Source: Flavobacteriaceae bacterium (lineage in GTDB: Bacteria > Bacteroidota > Bacteroidia > Flavobacteriales > Flavobacteriaceae). From it: a stretch of 64,000 bases of DNA. Shown piece by piece: positions 9,941 to 19,790 of the stretch. The position numbers and the translations under genes were made by a program. The stretch lies in NCBI GenBank assembly GCA_947463515.1, contig CANHRI010000001.1:1-64000 (forward strand), read 5' to 3'. Numbering within the stretch: position 1 is the stretch's first letter; every line of letters starts with the position of its first letter. The notes under the pieces are model-generated. The model was not told the origin of the DNA and made no database searches. It saw nothing but the letters and a program-made list of their open reading frames with translations.

Positions 9941-10972
9941 ATGAAAACCCTACGCCTCCAATCGATGTTACTCCTATGTTTTTGTTCCTCGCTGATGATG
10001 GGGCAACATTATCGCAATGCCAAAGCCTATATTAATGATTTTGGAAAAAATGAATTGTTTGTCAAGGAATCCTTGATGGAATATTCAAAATCCATTATTG
10101 ATTTTACGCCGGACTCAAGGATTAGTGCTACGATGGAACGGATTTACAACAAATTGGAAGATATCAATGAGAATCTTTTGCGGAATGACATTGGTATCGA
10201 TGGCGATGTGGCTTTACGGGATGCTTTCATCCAAATGAATACTAAAACCATTGAATTACTCAAAAACAAGTCCCTCAAATTAAATGACTATGCACAACAA
10301 AGTGGTTTAGATTATGCCGATATTTTCAAAAATTTTGCATACAAAGAACATCAAATTGCGACTTATTACAAAGATATTTTAGCATATGAAACGGCCAAGA
10401 AGGCATTTGGATTAAAGCATCGTATTCATATCCGCAGTTTTAACAAAAGGAATGTTTTTGAGTATAATGCGTATCAAAATCTTATCTTTTACAAAATCAA
10501 CGTATTAGACGACAAATTAATGGCGTTATTAAAATTTCGTTCACTTGACCAAGTACAAGAAAGCATAACCTTTATGAGTGGCGTATTACAGGAGTCGTTG
10601 TTGAAAACGGAATTATATAAAAATGATTATGAGGATCAAAGCTTAATAGAAGCGAATGTTGAGTTTATCCATTTTATTAAAAGTCAAAACGAAACGATAC
10701 TCCCCCTTTTTCAGCAATATGTGACTGTTTATGAAGATTTTCAAAAAATTAAAACGAATTTTCTTGAAAACAACTCTTCTATTAAAGTTGAAGATTATAA
10801 CGCGGAAGTACGCCGTTTTAACGAAATAAAAAACACTTTTTTTGACACGCTCTATACGATACAAGTCAAAAAAAGTGAGTTAGTGAACCGCTGGTACGTT
10901 ACAAACAGTCAATTCTTAAAAAACAATATTGAATTTGAAGATCTTTACGAAAAATTCACCAATAATGATTAA
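9941..10972 (+). CDS. Exported helical protein of unknown function
   Basis: A 343-aa protein with a clear signal peptide (MKTLRLQSMLLLCFCSSLMMG, cleavage near residue 21). After the leader it is charged, almost cysteine-free and predicted mainly helical (for example ITFMSGVLQESLLKTEL and VEFIHFIKSQNETILPLF). It has no sorting domain, membrane span or lipobox. It vaguely recalls the LIC11966 group of surface proteins, but I cannot confirm that without a search. The 291-base gap upstream is AT-rich with no unambiguous promoter. It converges on carA: the two stop codons share the bases TTAA (10969-10972), leaving no room for a terminator. Confidence 0.85.
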   Translation: MKTLRLQSMLLLCFCSSLMMGQHYRNAKAYINDFGKNELFVKESLMEYSKSIIDFTPDSRISATMERIYNKLEDINENLLRNDIGIDGDVALRDAFIQMNTKTIELLKNKSLKLNDYAQQSGLDYADIFKNFAYKEHQIATYYKDILAYETAKKAFGLKHRIHIRSFNKRNVFEYNAYQNLIFYKINVLDDKLMALLKFRSLDQVQESITFMSGVLQESLLKTELYKNDYEDQSLIEANVEFIHFIKSQNETILPLFQQYVTVYEDFQKIKTNFLENNSSIKVEDYNAEVRRFNEIKNTFFDTLYTIQVKKSELVNRWYVTNSQFLKNNIEFEDLYEKFTNND

Positions 10973-12087
10973 GCGGTAACAGATTTTGATTGCTGAATCG
11001 CTTCTATAAATTGATCAAACAAATAGGAGGCATCGTGTGGCCCTGGACTTGCTTCGGGATGGTATTGCACTGAAAAACAGGGTTTCGACTTCATACGCAT
11101 CCCTGCAACGGTTTGATCGTTGAGATGATAATGGGTTATTTCCAAATCAGGATGGTTTTCTAAGGCTTCGCGATCGACTGCAAAGCCGTGATTTTGTGAG
11201 GTAATCTCCCCTTTCCCCGTAAGCATATTCATCACGGGATGATTAATCCCCCGATGTCCATTAAACATTTTATAGGTGGGTACACCATTGGCCAAAGCAA
11301 GAATTTGGTGACCTAAACATATCCCAAACACCGGTTTTTCAGCAGTAATCATCTGTCGAGCGGTTTCTTGTACTTGCACTAAGGGATCAGGATCACCAGG
11401 TCCGTTGGACAAAAAGAAACCGTCGGGCTGTATGGCCGCTAAAGTTTCAAAGGGGGTATCATAAGGAAACACATGGATACAACAATCCCTTTGCGCTAAA
11501 TTTCGAAGGATATTGCGTTTAATCCCCAAATCTAAAGCGGCTATATGATAGGTTGCATCAGCATCTCCAAAAGTATACGGTTGTGTTGCAGAAACTTTGG
11601 ACGCTAACTCTAATCCTTTCATATCAGGCACTAAAGCCAATTGGCGTTTGAGTTCGTCGACGGGAGTTCCATCGGTACAAATTACAGCATTTTGAGCGCC
11701 ATGGTCACGAATATAACTTACCAAAGCTCGGGTATCAACATCGGAAATAGCGACGACATTTTGTTTTTCAAAATAGGTAAACAAATCACTTTCCGAATCG
11801 GGACGCGAGTGGGTGAAACTAAAATTTTTACACACCAAGCCCGAGATCATAATTTGATCAGATTCGACTTCCGAAGCATTTACCCCATAATTTCCGATAT
11901 GCGCATTGGTGGTCACCATAATTTGACCGAAATACGAAGGGTCGGTAAAAACCTCTTGATATCCTGTCATTCCGGTATTGAAGCAAACTTCACCAAAAGT
12001 AGTTCCCGAAATTCCAATGGATTTTCCGTAAAAAAGTGTTCCGTCTGCGAGTAGCAAAAGGGCTTGAGGGCGAGTGGTATATTTCAT
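10969..12087 (-). CDS. carA: Carbamoyl-phosphate synthase small subunit
   Basis: The glutaminase subunit of carbamoyl-phosphate synthase. It releases ammonia from glutamine for the large subunit (CarB, not in this window), feeding pyrimidine and arginine synthesis. It is 372 aa. The N-terminal CPSase_sm domain (ALLLADGTLFYGKSIG ... NTGMTGYQEVFTDPSY) is followed by a class I glutamine amidotransferase domain with nucleophile Cys in GICLGHQILALA (about residue 256) and the catalytic His/Glu in QYHPEASPGPHD (about 344). It is transcribed separately from the ribosomal run: the rplQ terminator and a promoter-like box lie upstream. Confidence 0.98.
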   Translation of the reverse strand: MKYTTRPQALLLLADGTLFYGKSIGISGTTFGEVCFNTGMTGYQEVFTDPSYFGQIMVTTNAHIGNYGVNASEVESDQIMISGLVCKNFSFTHSRPDSESDLFTYFEKQNVVAISDVDTRALVSYIRDHGAQNAVICTDGTPVDELKRQLALVPDMKGLELASKVSATQPYTFGDADATYHIAALDLGIKRNILRNLAQRDCCIHVFPYDTPFETLAAIQPDGFFLSNGPGDPDPLVQVQETARQMITAEKPVFGICLGHQILALANGVPTYKMFNGHRGINHPVMNMLTGKGEITSQNHGFAVDREALENHPDLEITHYHLNDQTVAGMRMKSKPCFSVQYHPEASPGPHDASYLFDQFIEAIQQSKSVTA

Positions 12088-12106
12088 AGTGTTGTGTTGT
12101 TGTGGG

Positions 12107-12114
12107 CAAAATTA
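12107..12114 (-). promoter_or_regulatory. -7 box of carA
   Basis: The minus strand reads TAATTTTG 19 bases before the carA ATG; a T-rich -33 region lies 19 bases further up. It is downstream of the rplQ terminator, so carA starts its own transcript. Confidence 0.55.
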
Positions 12115-12161
12115 GGATTTCACTTTGGGATGGAAAAATTCTTTTATCAAACTTTTTAAAC

Positions 12162-12195
12162 AAAAAAAAAGGACAAACCCGAAGGTTCATCCTTT
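12162..12195 (-). terminator. Terminator of the S10-spc-alpha run
   Basis: Past rplQ, the minus strand has a hairpin of 6 bp plus 4 bp separated by a 2x2 internal loop (12184-12195 with 12168-12179, loop CGAA-type), followed by a long U run (A tract at 12162-12170). Confidence 0.8.
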
Positions 12196-12219
12196 ATTAT
12201 TATTAATTCAAAAATTGAA

Positions 12220-12729
12220 TTATTCTGCATTTTCAGCGGTTTCTTCAGTACTTGCTTGAGGTGCTTCAGGAGCAGTTTCGGCAGCAGGAGCAGCAGTTTC
12301 AGCTTTTTTAGCTTTACCACCACGACGGCTTTTTGCTTTTTTCTCCTCTTTTTTACCTCCGTTGTACAATTCGTTGAAGTCTACCAATTCGATCATCGCC
12401 ATATCAGCGTTATCTCCCAAACGGTTACCCAATTTGATAATACGAGTATATCCTCCTGGACGATCACCAACTTTTGCAGCTACATCTCGGAACAATTCTG
12501 TAACGGCATATTTATTTCTCAAATAAGAGAAAACGATACGACGATTGTGGGTAGAATCTTCTTTTGATTTAGTGATCAATGGTTCAACGAATACTTTTAG
12601 TGCTTTCGCTTTCGCAACCGTCGTGTTGATACGTTTGTGCTCAATTAAAGAACAAGCCATATTCGCCAACATAGACTTTCTGTGTCCGCTTTGTCTACTT
12701 AAGTGATTTACTTTTTTTCCGTGTCTCAT
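12220..12729 (-). CDS. rplQ: 50S ribosomal protein L17
   Basis: Large-subunit protein near the exit tunnel. The conserved core is residues 1-~115 ([34 protein letters not shown]). It then carries a low-complexity Lys/Ala/Glu tail of about 50 residues ([17 protein letters not shown], then [13 protein letters not shown]), longer than the ~120-aa E. coli protein. Last gene of the run, 27 bases after rpoA. Confidence 0.98.
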   Translation of the reverse strand: MRHGKKVNHLSRQSGHRKSMLANMACSLIEHKRINTTVAKAKALKVFVEPLITKSKEDSTHNRRIVFSYLRNKYAVTELFRDVAAKVGDRPGGYTRIIKLGNRLGDNADMAMIELVDFNELYNGGKKEEKKAKSRRGGKAKKAETAAPAAETAPEAPQASTEETAENAE

Positions 12730-12756
12730 TTTAAAATCTTTTTACGCAATAAAGCA

Positions 12757-13749
12757 CTAGTCTTTATCCAATTTATATTTTGATAAATCCATTCCGAACG
12801 TTAGGTTTTTGTTGGCTACCAACTCATCCAATTCGGTCAACGATTTTTTACCGAAGTTGCGGAATTTCATCAAATCATGTTTGTTAAACGAAACCAAATC
12901 GCCAAGGGTTTCCACTTCAGCTGCTTTCAAACAGTTAAGGGCGCGAACAGACAAGTCCATATCGACCAATTTTGTTTTTAACAACTGACGCATGTGAAGT
13001 GATTCTTCATCATACGTATCGGTTTGTGCAATTTCGTCAGCTTCCAACGTAATACGCTCGTCAGAGAAAAGCATAAAATGGTGGATCAAAACTTTAGCTG
13101 CTTCTGTTAAAGCATCTTTCGGATTGATTGAACCGTCGGTTTTGATTTCGAAAACTAACTTTTCGTAGTCGGTTTTTTGTTCCACACGGAAGTTTTCGAT
13201 GGCATATTTCACATTGACTACTGGGGTAAAGATAGAGTCAATATAGATCGTACCGAATGGAGCATTTTGTTTTTTATTTTCTTCGGCGGGAACATATCCA
13301 CGACCTTTTTCGATAGTTAATTCAATATTGAAATTAACTTTAGAATCAAGGTTGCAGATTACCAATTCTGGATTTAAAACCTGGAAACCGGAGATGAATT
13401 TTTGAAAATCACCCGCAGTAATTTGGTCTTTTCCAGTCAAGGAAACAGTTACCGACTCATTATCGATATCTTCGATTTGACGTTTGAAACGTACTTGCTT
13501 CAAATTCAAAACGATTTCGGTTACATCTTCCACAACACCAGAGATCGTTGAAAACTCATGCTCAACACCCTCGATTCTTACAGAAGTAATTGCGTAACCT
13601 TCTAAAGCGGATAGCAACACGCGACGCAGTGCGTTACCCACAGTCAATCCATATCCTGGTTCTAAAGGTCTGAATTCAAACTTACCTTCAAAATCGGTAG
13701 AATCGATCATGATTACTTTGTCTGGTTTTTGAAAATTAAATAATGCCAT
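12757..13749 (-). CDS. rpoA: RNA polymerase alpha subunit
   Basis: 330 aa. The N-terminal assembly domain (residues 1-~230: [20 protein letters not shown] ... [21 protein letters not shown]) forms the dimer that nucleates the polymerase. A linker leads to the C-terminal DNA- and activator-binding domain with its helix-hairpin-helix-like core ([20 protein letters not shown] ... [16 protein letters not shown], about 255-320). It lies between rpsD and rplQ, the universal alpha-operon order. Confidence 0.99.
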   Translation of the reverse strand: MALFNFQKPDKVIMIDSTDFEGKFEFRPLEPGYGLTVGNALRRVLLSALEGYAITSVRIEGVEHEFSTISGVVEDVTEIVLNLKQVRFKRQIEDIDNESVTVSLTGKDQITAGDFQKFISGFQVLNPELVICNLDSKVNFNIELTIEKGRGYVPAEENKKQNAPFGTIYIDSIFTPVVNVKYAIENFRVEQKTDYEKLVFEIKTDGSINPKDALTEAAKVLIHHFMLFSDERITLEADEIAQTDTYDEESLHMRQLLKTKLVDMDLSVRALNCLKAAEVETLGDLVSFNKHDLMKFRNFGKKSLTELDELVANKNLTFGMDLSKYKLDKD

Positions 13750-13770
13750 AATTTCGACAGGTGTCAGTTA

Positions 13771-14376
13771 TTATTTGTTGTACAACTCTACGATCAATTG
13801 TTCTTTGATATTCTCAGGAATTTGAATTCTGGCAGGGACAGAAACAAAAGTTCCCTCTTTAGTATCGTTGTTCCAAGTAATCCACTCGTAAACAGCTGAG
13901 GAGTTAGCTAATGAACGTTCGATTGATTCTAATGATTTTGATTTCTCACGTACCGCAATTTTATCGCCAGGTTTTAAGTGGTACGAAGGGATGTTTACCA
14001 CTTCACCATTAACGGTAATGTGACGGTGAGAAACGATTTGACGTGCTGCACGACGCGAAGAAGCGATACCCATACGGTACACAACGTTATCTAAACGCGC
14101 TTCGCACAATTGTAAAAGGATTTCACCCGTTACCCCAGAAGCCGCAGATGCTTTTTCGTATAGGTTACGGAATTGTTTTTCCAAAATACCGTACGTGTAC
14201 TTCGCTTTTTGCTTTTCCATCAACTGTACTGCATATTCTGATTTTTTACCTCTCTTTTTAGCCAAACCATGTTGTCCTGGAGGGTAATTTCTTTTTTCGA
14301 AGGCTTTATCGTCTCCGAAGATCGCTTCACCAAATTTACGAGCGATTTTAGTTTTTGGACCAGTATATCTTGCCAT
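13771..14376 (-). CDS. rpsD: 30S ribosomal protein S4
   Basis: Primary 16S rRNA-binding and assembly-nucleating protein, 201 aa. It lacks the N-terminal zinc-finger cysteines ([21 protein letters not shown]) and has the S4 RNA-binding domain ([20 protein letters not shown], about residues 93-155). It follows rpsK after an 83-base gap, the largest in the ribosomal run. That gap holds a long hairpin ending 15 bases before this ATG. In E. coli S4 represses its own operon; the hairpin makes similar control plausible here (inference). Confidence 0.99.
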   Translation of the reverse strand: MARYTGPKTKIARKFGEAIFGDDKAFEKRNYPPGQHGLAKKRGKKSEYAVQLMEKQKAKYTYGILEKQFRNLYEKASAASGVTGEILLQLCEARLDNVVYRMGIASSRRAARQIVSHRHITVNGEVVNIPSYHLKPGDKIAVREKSKSLESIERSLANSSAVYEWITWNNDTKEGTFVSVPARIQIPENIKEQLIVELYNK

Positions 14377-14391
14377 TTTACTTTTTATTTG

Positions 14392-14443
14392 GGATAGAGA
14401 TTATGAATTCAGGTCAAATCCTCCGATAATCTGAGTTCTATCC
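14392..14443 (-). promoter_or_regulatory. Candidate S4 leader hairpin before rpsD
   Basis: On the minus strand 14438-14443 pairs with 14392-14397 (6 bp), and after a 5-base bulge 14426-14432 pairs with 14398-14404 (7 bp), closing a 21-base loop. All 13 pairs are Watson-Crick. There is no U run, so it is not a terminator. It ends 15 bases before the rpsD start. A role in S4 autoregulation is inferred from position and structure only. Confidence 0.55.
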
Positions 14444-14459
14444 GAGTTATACTTTAAAA

Positions 14460-14843
14460 TTATACGCGACGTCTTTTCGGTGGACGACAACCGTTGTGAG
14501 GCATTGGTGTAACATCAATGATCTCGGTAACTTCAATTCCTCCATTGTGGATAGAACGAATAGCAGATTCTCTACCGTTACCTGGCCCTTTAACATATAC
14601 CTTCACTTTCTTTAAACCCGCTTCCAAGGCTACTTTTGAGCAATCTTCTGCAGCCATTTGCGCAGCGTAAGGCGTGTTCTTTTTAGAACCACGGAATCCC
14701 ATTTTACCGGCAGAAGACCAAGAAATTACTTCTCCTTTTTTGTTGGTTAACGAAATGATGATATTGTTGAAAGTAGCGTTAATATGAGCTTCACCAGATG
14801 ATTCAACAATTACTTTGCGTTTTTTTGTATTTGCTTTAGCCAT
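14460..14843 (-). CDS. rpsK: 30S ribosomal protein S11
   Basis: Small-subunit platform protein next to the mRNA exit channel, 127 aa. Conserved stretches include [41 protein letters not shown] and the C-terminal [16 protein letters not shown]. It follows rpsM by 8 bases. Confidence 0.99.
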   Translation of the reverse strand: MAKANTKKRKVIVESSGEAHINATFNNIIISLTNKKGEVISWSSAGKMGFRGSKKNTPYAAQMAAEDCSKVALEAGLKKVKVYVKGPGNGRESAIRSIHNGGIEVTEIIDVTPMPHNGCRPPKRRRV

Positions 14844-14851
14844 ACTACTTA

Positions 14852-15226
14852 TTATTTAGTTGCTTTCTTCTTGTTAGCAACAGTTTTGCGCTTACCTTTT
14901 CTAGTTCGAGAATTGTTTTTAGTACGTTGACCGCGTAAAGGAAGTCCTGATCTGTGACGGATTCCACGGTAACATCCAATATCCATTAAACGTTTGATGT
15001 TTAAGGAAGTTTCTGAACGTAATTCTCCTTCAATTTTGAAGTAGGAAACCGCTTCACGGATTGCTCCGATTTCGGTATCATTCCAATCTTGAACTTTTTT
15101 GTCTTCGCTAACATTAGCTTTTGCTAAAATTTCGCTAGCTCTGCTTTTACCAATTCCGAAGATATAGGTTAAAGCAATTACCCCTCTTTTATTTTTAGGT
15201 ATATCTACCCCTGCTATTCTTGCCAT
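14852..15226 (-). CDS. rpsM: 30S ribosomal protein S13
   Basis: Head protein of the 30S subunit that contacts the P-site tRNA and the 50S bridge, 124 aa. It begins [20 protein letters not shown] and has the H2TH-like core ([16 protein letters not shown]) and the basic C-terminal tail ending in KKKATK. It starts 2 bases after the rpmJ stop. Confidence 0.99.
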   Translation of the reverse strand: MARIAGVDIPKNKRGVIALTYIFGIGKSRASEILAKANVSEDKKVQDWNDTEIGAIREAVSYFKIEGELRSETSLNIKRLMDIGCYRGIRHRSGLPLRGQRTKNNSRTRKGKRKTVANKKKATK

Positions 15227-15228
15227 AA

Positions 15229-15345
15229 TTATCCTTGTCTTTGTTTAAATCTAGGATTCTTTTTATTAATAACGTACAATCTTCCTTTACGACGCACAAT
15301 GATACATTCTGCGCTTCTTTTTTTAACTGATGCTCTTACTTTCAT
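15229..15345 (-). CDS. rpmJ: 50S ribosomal protein L36
   Basis: A 38-codon gene read directly from the sequence between infA and rpsM: ATG at 15345, TAA at 15229-15231. The product begins [20 protein letters not shown] and ends in NPRFKQRQG. It is the zinc-free form: only one Cys remains of the CxxC...CxxxxH ligand set of the classical L36. Its position in the alpha operon and spacing (2 bases to rpsM, 12 from infA) are as expected. Confidence 0.97.
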
Positions 15346-15357
15346 TTTTTAATAACT

Positions 15358-15573
15358 TTAGTATCTGTAAGTGATTCTTGCTTTGGATAAATCGTAAGGA
15401 CTCATTTCCAATTTCACTTTGTCGCCAGGCAACAATTTGATGTAATGCATGCGCATTTTACCGGAAATATGAGCAATTACAACATGCCCGTTTTCTAACT
15501 CTACTCGGAACATCGCATTGGATAATGCTTCAATGATGGATCCGTCTTGTTCTATTGCTGATTGTTTTGCCAT
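15358..15573 (-). CDS. infA: Translation initiation factor IF-1
   Basis: A 71-aa S1/OB-fold factor that occupies the ribosomal A site during initiation ([20 protein letters not shown], then [20 protein letters not shown]). It sits directly after secY by 5 bases. Neither map nor adk lies between secY and infA, unlike in many bacteria; adk is elsewhere in this window. Confidence 0.98.
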   Translation of the reverse strand: MAKQSAIEQDGSIIEALSNAMFRVELENGHVVIAHISGKMRMHYIKLLPGDKVKLEMSPYDLSKARITYRY

Positions 15574-15578
15574 AAAAA

Positions 15579-16922
15579 TTAAGCTACTGCTTTTCTATTT
15601 TTACCACTTTTCATCAAACTGTCATAGTGTTGATTCAAAAGATACGTATTGATCTGTTGAATTGTATCGATGGCAACACCTACCATAATAATCAACGAAG
15701 TTCCACCGTAAAACATGGCCCAAGACTGTTGCACATCCATACTCACTACAATCGCAGGGAATATAGCAATCAACGCTAGGAATAACGAACCAGGGAACGT
15801 GATCAAAGACATAATACGGTCTAAGTAATCGGAAGTTTCAACACCGGGTTTCACGCCAGGAATAAAACCACCACTACGTTTCAAGTCGTCAGCCATTTTG
15901 TTGGTTGGGACTGTAATTGCGGTGTAGAAATAAGTGAAAATGATGATTAGCAAAGCAAAAACAACATTATACCATAATCCAAAGATATTACTGAAAGTAC
16001 CGGCAATGGATTGGGAAACATCGGATTTTGACAAACCAGCCACAACACCGGGAATAAACATAATTGCTTGTGCAAAAATGATTGGCATTACACCAGAGGC
16101 ATTCAATTTCAATGGAATCCATTGACGATTTCCTCCGTTGGCATCTTGTTCAAAATCACCTGTAGTTGTTCGGCGTGCATATTGCACCGGAATTTTACGA
16201 ACCGCCATAACCAACAAGACACAAGCGATAATCACCAATAACCAAATAATAATTTCGAAAACCAACAACATCGGCCCTCCATTATTATTTGTAACACGAG
16301 ATGAAAATTCTTGAATTAGTGCTTGTGGTAAACGCGCTAAAATTCCGACCATGATTAACAATGAGATTCCGTTTCCTATTCCTTTATCGGTAATTTTTTC
16401 TCCCAACCACATGGCAAAAATTGTACCTGTCGTTAAGATTAACACCGATGAGAATAAGAATGCAAATGAATCAAATCCAAGTAAAAAGGCACTGGAAGGA
16501 ATGGTTTGGTAAAGGTTGTAAATATACCCTGGCCCTTGCAATAAGGTAATCCCTATGGTTAACCAACGGGTAATTTGATTTAACTTTTTACGACCGCTTT
16601 CGCCATCCTTCTGTAACTTTTGAAGATACGGAATTGCAATCCCCATTAATTGAACAACAATTGATGCAGAGATGTAAGGCATAATACCTAAAGCAAAAAC
16701 CGATGCTTTAGAGAAGGCACCTCCGGTAAACATGTCCAAAATAGATCCCAAGCCTTGATCGGTTTGACCCGCCAAGTTGGCTAACTGATTGGCATCAATA
16801 CCTGGAAGTGTGACGTGAGCCCCGAATCGATATACCAAAAGCAAGCCTAAGGTGAAAACGATACGGTTTTTCAACTCTTCAATTTTCCAAACACTCTTAA
16901 TGGATTCAATAAACTTCTTCAT
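15579..16922 (-). CDS. secY: Protein translocase subunit SecY
   Basis: The channel-forming subunit of the SecYEG translocon in the inner membrane. 447 aa with ten hydrophobic helices; it starts [20 protein letters not shown] and carries the plug region ([20 protein letters not shown]), [15 protein letters not shown] and the cytoplasmic C5 loop with [12 protein letters not shown]. It lies 12 bases after rplO in the spc-operon position. It serves all Sec-dependent exports, including the T9SS cargo encoded in this window. Confidence 0.99.
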   Translation of the reverse strand: MKKFIESIKSVWKIEELKNRIVFTLGLLLVYRFGAHVTLPGIDANQLANLAGQTDQGLGSILDMFTGGAFSKASVFALGIMPYISASIVVQLMGIAIPYLQKLQKDGESGRKKLNQITRWLTIGITLLQGPGYIYNLYQTIPSSAFLLGFDSFAFLFSSVLILTTGTIFAMWLGEKITDKGIGNGISLLIMVGILARLPQALIQEFSSRVTNNNGGPMLLVFEIIIWLLVIIACVLLVMAVRKIPVQYARRTTTGDFEQDANGGNRQWIPLKLNASGVMPIIFAQAIMFIPGVVAGLSKSDVSQSIAGTFSNIFGLWYNVVFALLIIIFTYFYTAITVPTNKMADDLKRSGGFIPGVKPGVETSDYLDRIMSLITFPGSLFLALIAIFPAIVVSMDVQQSWAMFYGGTSLIIMVGVAIDTIQQINTYLLNQHYDSLMKSGKNRKAVA

Positions 16923-16934
16923 AAAGTTAACGTA

Positions 16935-17387
16935 TTATAAAGTTACAGCCTCACCACCAGCAGCTTCGATTGCTGCTTTTGCCGTAGCTGTAAATTTGTG
17001 AGCAGTTACTTTCAATTTAGCCTTTAACTCGCCGCGACCTAGAATTTTTACCAATTCGTTTTTAGTAGCCAAACGGTTTTCAACCAACACTGTAAAATCT
17101 ACAGTATCGGTAACCAAACCATTATCAACTAAAGCCTGAAGCGTGTCTAAGTTTACACCTTGATACTCTACTCGGTTGATATTTTTAAAACCAAACTTTG
17201 GTACACGACGTTGAAGTGGCATCTGACCTCCTTCAAAACCAATCTTTTTGGAGTAACCAGAACGAGACTTAGCTCCTTTGTGACCGCGCGTTGAAGTACC
17301 TCCTTTTCCGGAACCTTCTCCACGACCTACTCTTTTGTTTTGGTTGTGCGTAGAACCCGCTGCTGGTTGTAAGTTACTTAAATTCAT
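16935..17387 (-). CDS. rplO: 50S ribosomal protein L15
   Basis: Late-assembly 50S protein, 150 aa. It has the glycine/arginine-rich N-terminal arm (KRVGRGEGSGKGGTSTRGHK) and the globular C-terminal part (LVKILGRGELKAKLKVTAHK). It follows rpmD by 11 bases. Confidence 0.99.
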   Translation of the reverse strand: MNLSNLQPAAGSTHNQNKRVGRGEGSGKGGTSTRGHKGAKSRSGYSKKIGFEGGQMPLQRRVPKFGFKNINRVEYQGVNLDTLQALVDNGLVTDTVDFTVLVENRLATKNELVKILGRGELKAKLKVTAHKFTATAKAAIEAAGGEAVTL

Positions 17388-17398
17388 AACGTATCTTG

Positions 17399-17581
17399 TT
17401 ATTTAACTTCCTCAACGGAAACTAAGTGTTTAACTTTATTTATCATTCCAAGGATAGCTGGGTTTGATTCATGTTCCACAACTTGTCCTATTCTACGAAG
17501 ACCTAAAGCAACCAAACCTCTTTTTTGAGATTGAGGACAGTTGATTTGACTTCTAACTTGTTTTACTACTAACTTTGCCAT
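17399..17581 (-). CDS. rpmD: 50S ribosomal protein L30
   Basis: A 60-aa protein ([20 protein letters not shown], then [20 protein letters not shown]) that binds domain II of 23S rRNA. Not all bacteria have it; it sits in the normal place between rpsE and rplO. Confidence 0.98.
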   Translation of the reverse strand: MAKLVVKQVRSQINCPQSQKRGLVALGLRRIGQVVEHESNPAILGMINKVKHLVSVEEVK

Positions 17582-17593
17582 ACTTTAAGCGAA

Positions 17594-18115
17594 TTATCCT
17601 TTAAAAACTTTATCCAAAGACACTCCTCTTTGTTTGGCAACAGTAGCGGCACTACGCATTTGAAGCAATGCATCAAAAGTAGCTTTTACCACATTGTGAG
17701 GGTTTGAGGATCCTTGCGATTTTGACAATACATCGTGAACACCTACCGATTCCAAAACGGCACGTACAGCACCACCGGCAATAACCCCGGTACCGTGTGA
17801 AGCAGGCATTAAATAAACGCGAGCTCCTCCGTATTTTCCTTTTTGTTCGTGAGGTACAGAGTGACCACTAAGAGGGATACGCACTAAGTTTTTCTTAGCA
17901 TCTTCTACAGCTTTAGCAATAGCCTCAGAAACGTCTTTGGATTTTCCAAGACCGTGACCTACTACACCATGCTCATCACCGACAACAACGATAGCCGAGA
18001 AACCAAATGCTCTACCTCCTTTGGTTACTTTAGTAACACGATTTACACTCACCAAACGGTCTTTCAACTCAAGTCCGCTGGGTTTAACTAGTTCGATATT
18101 TTTGTACTTGTACAT
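17594..18115 (-). CDS. rpsE: 30S ribosomal protein S5
   Basis: Decoding-fidelity protein of the 30S body, 173 aa. The N-terminal double-stranded RNA-binding fold has the signature [18 protein letters not shown] (spectinomycin-contact loop around RVTKVTKGG), followed by [20 protein letters not shown]. 12 bases separate it from rpmD. Confidence 0.99.
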   Translation of the reverse strand: MYKYKNIELVKPSGLELKDRLVSVNRVTKVTKGGRAFGFSAIVVVGDEHGVVGHGLGKSKDVSEAIAKAVEDAKKNLVRIPLSGHSVPHEQKGKYGGARVYLMPASHGTGVIAGGAVRAVLESVGVHDVLSKSQGSSNPHNVVKATFDALLQMRSAATVAKQRGVSLDKVFKG

Positions 18116-18120
18116 AACGA

Positions 18121-18474
18121 TTAGAATTTAAGTCCAGCGGCTCTAGCGCCATCTGCTAATGATTTAACACGTCCATGGTATAAATAACCACCACGATCGA
18201 ATGCGATAGTTTCAACACCTGCTTTTAACGCTTTTTCACCCAAAAGTTTTCCAACTTGTTCGGCAATTTCCACGTTTGTACCTTTGAAATCTACTCCTTT
18301 TTCGCGCGATGAAGCAGCTAATAAAGTAACACCATTCACATCGTCTATGAGCTGGGCATAGATTTCTTTATTACTTCTGAATACCGAAAGTCTGGGTTGG
18401 GTAGCAGTACCCTTGACAATCTTACGGATTCTGAACTGAATTCTTTGTCTTCTTTCCGATTTTGATAATGACAT
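18121..18474 (-). CDS. rplR: 50S ribosomal protein L18
   Basis: 5S rRNA-binding protein of the central protuberance, 117 aa ([20 protein letters not shown] ... [21 protein letters not shown] at the end). It lies between rplF and rpsE, 5 bases before rpsE. Confidence 0.99.
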   Translation of the reverse strand: MSLSKSERRQRIQFRIRKIVKGTATQPRLSVFRSNKEIYAQLIDDVNGVTLLAASSREKGVDFKGTNVEIAEQVGKLLGEKALKAGVETIAFDRGGYLYHGRVKSLADGARAAGLKF

Positions 18475-18485
18475 AACCTTTATTT

Positions 18486-19028
18486 TTAAGCTGATTTACC
18501 TGCTTTTCTTCTTAATACTTCACCTACAAACTTGATACCTTTTCCTTTGTATGGCTCAGGCTTACGGAAACCGCGAATTTTCGCAGTCACTTGACCTAAA
18601 AGCTGTTTATCGTAAGAGGTAAGTTTTACAATAGGGTTTTTCCCTTTTTCAGAAATAGTCTCCACAGTGACTTCTGGAGCAATTTCTAAAACGATATTGT
18701 GCGAATATCCTAAGGCAAGGTCTAATTTTTGACCTGCGTTAGAAGCACGGTATCCAACCCCTACTAGTTCTAATTCATTCGTAAAACCAGTTGAAACCCC
18801 AGTAATCATGTTATTGATTAAAGAGCGATATAAACCGTGTTTTGCGCGTTGATCTTTATAATCAGATGATCGTTCAATTGTGATTTGATCACCTTCAACT
18901 TTTACAGTTACGTCTGAGAACTCCTGTGTAAGTTGACCTAATTTTCCTTTTACTGTAATCACACCTTCGCCTAGAGTTACCTCTACTCCCGCTGGGATCG
19001 TAATTGGGCTTTTACCTATTCTTGACAT
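18486..19028 (-). CDS. rplF: 50S ribosomal protein L6
   Basis: 180 aa from the ATG at 19028 ([17 protein letters not shown]), near the factor-binding site. A longer frame opens at 19058, but it would overlap rpsH and add ten residues absent from the family, so 19028 is chosen. Conserved C-terminal signature: [19 protein letters not shown]. It follows rpsH by 14 bases. Confidence 0.98.
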   Translation of the reverse strand: MSRIGKSPITIPAGVEVTLGEGVITVKGKLGQLTQEFSDVTVKVEGDQITIERSSDYKDQRAKHGLYRSLINNMITGVSTGFTNELELVGVGYRASNAGQKLDLALGYSHNIVLEIAPEVTVETISEKGKNPIVKLTSYDKQLLGQVTAKIRGFRKPEPYKGKGIKFVGEVLRRKAGKSA

Positions 19029-19042
19029 CGTTTCCCTTTTTA

Positions 19043-19441
19043 TTAGTATACGTAACAAATAACTTCACCACCCACATTCAACTGGCGCGCTTGCTTACCG
19101 GTCATCAATCCTTTGGAAGTTGACACAATAGCAATACCCAAACCATTCAAGATTCGGGGTAATTTTGTAGCACCTGCATATTTACGTAAACCTGGTTTAC
19201 TAATTCTTTGGATATCTCTAATCACCGACTCTTTAGTATCCTTATCGTACTTAAGAGCAATTTTGATGGTACCCTGAACGGTATTATCTTCAAACTTGTA
19301 GCTTAAGATATACCCTTGATCAAATAAAATTTTGGTGATTTCTTTCTTCATATTAGAAGCAGGAATCTCAACCACTTTGTGATTGGCTTTTGCTGCATTT
19401 CTAATTCTCGTAAGAAAATCGGCAATTGGATCTGTATACAT
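19043..19441 (-). CDS. rpsH: 30S ribosomal protein S8
   Basis: 132 aa from the ATG at 19441 ([16 protein letters not shown]). An upstream in-frame start at 19501 would only translate a structured leader and is rejected. S8 is a primary 16S rRNA binder and the autoregulator of the spc operon in E. coli. Here a 76-base gap separates it from rpsN and contains a long hairpin ending 14 bases before the start codon. The C-terminus [18 protein letters not shown] is typical. Confidence 0.98.
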   Translation of the reverse strand: MYTDPIADFLTRIRNAAKANHKVVEIPASNMKKEITKILFDQGYILSYKFEDNTVQGTIKIALKYDKDTKESVIRDIQRISKPGLRKYAGATKLPRILNGLGIAIVSTSKGLMTGKQARQLNVGGEVICYVY

Positions 19442-19455
19442 ATGTATGAAATTGC

Positions 19456-19499
19456 GGTTATGGTTTTCGCTGAACACTATGCTCAGCGAACCTTTAACC
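19456..19499 (-). promoter_or_regulatory. Candidate S8 leader hairpin before rpsH
   Basis: On the minus strand 19483-19490 pairs perfectly with 19466-19473 (8 bp) around a 9-base loop. It is extended by a 2-bp helix (91-92 with 62-63) beyond a 2-base bulge, and by a 5-bp helix (19495-19499 with 19456-19460) past a small internal loop. That makes about 15 pairs with no U tract. It ends 14 bases before the rpsH ATG. A role as an S8-binding control site is inferred. Confidence 0.55.
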
Positions 19500-19517
19500 A
19501 ATTAAACTTTTAATTGC

Positions 19518-19787
19518 TTACCAGCTCGCTTTTTTCACCCCTGGAATCAAGCCTTGGTTGGCCATTTCACGGAAAGTAACACGTGAAATACCGAATTGAC
19601 GCATATACCCACGAGGACGACCCGTTAATTTGCAACGGTTATGTAAACGAACAGGAGAAGCGTTTTTTGGTAATTTTTGTAACCCTTCGTAATCTCCAGC
19701 TTCTAATAACGCTTTGCGTTTTTCAGCATATTTCGCTACCGTTTTTTGGCGTTTCACCTCACGGGCTTTCATTGATTCTTTAGCCAT
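19518..19787 (-). CDS. rpsN: 30S ribosomal protein S14 (long, zinc-free type)
   Basis: 89 aa, with the conserved core [20 protein letters not shown] and the C-terminal [18 protein letters not shown]. It is the longer C-minus paralogue without the CxxC zinc pairs. It follows rplE by 3 bases. Confidence 0.99.
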   Translation of the reverse strand: MAKESMKAREVKRQKTVAKYAEKRKALLEAGDYEGLQKLPKNASPVRLHNRCKLTGRPRGYMRQFGISRVTFREMANQGLIPGVKKASW

Positions 19788-19790
19788 AAC

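Noticed and set aside
19028..19058. Upstream start for rplF
   Set aside because: It overlaps rpsH and adds residues not found in L6; MSRIGKSP is the usual start.
19441..19501. Upstream start for rpsH giving 20 extra residues
   Set aside because: The extra part translates a hairpin region and matches no S8 N-terminus; MYTDPIADF is the family start.
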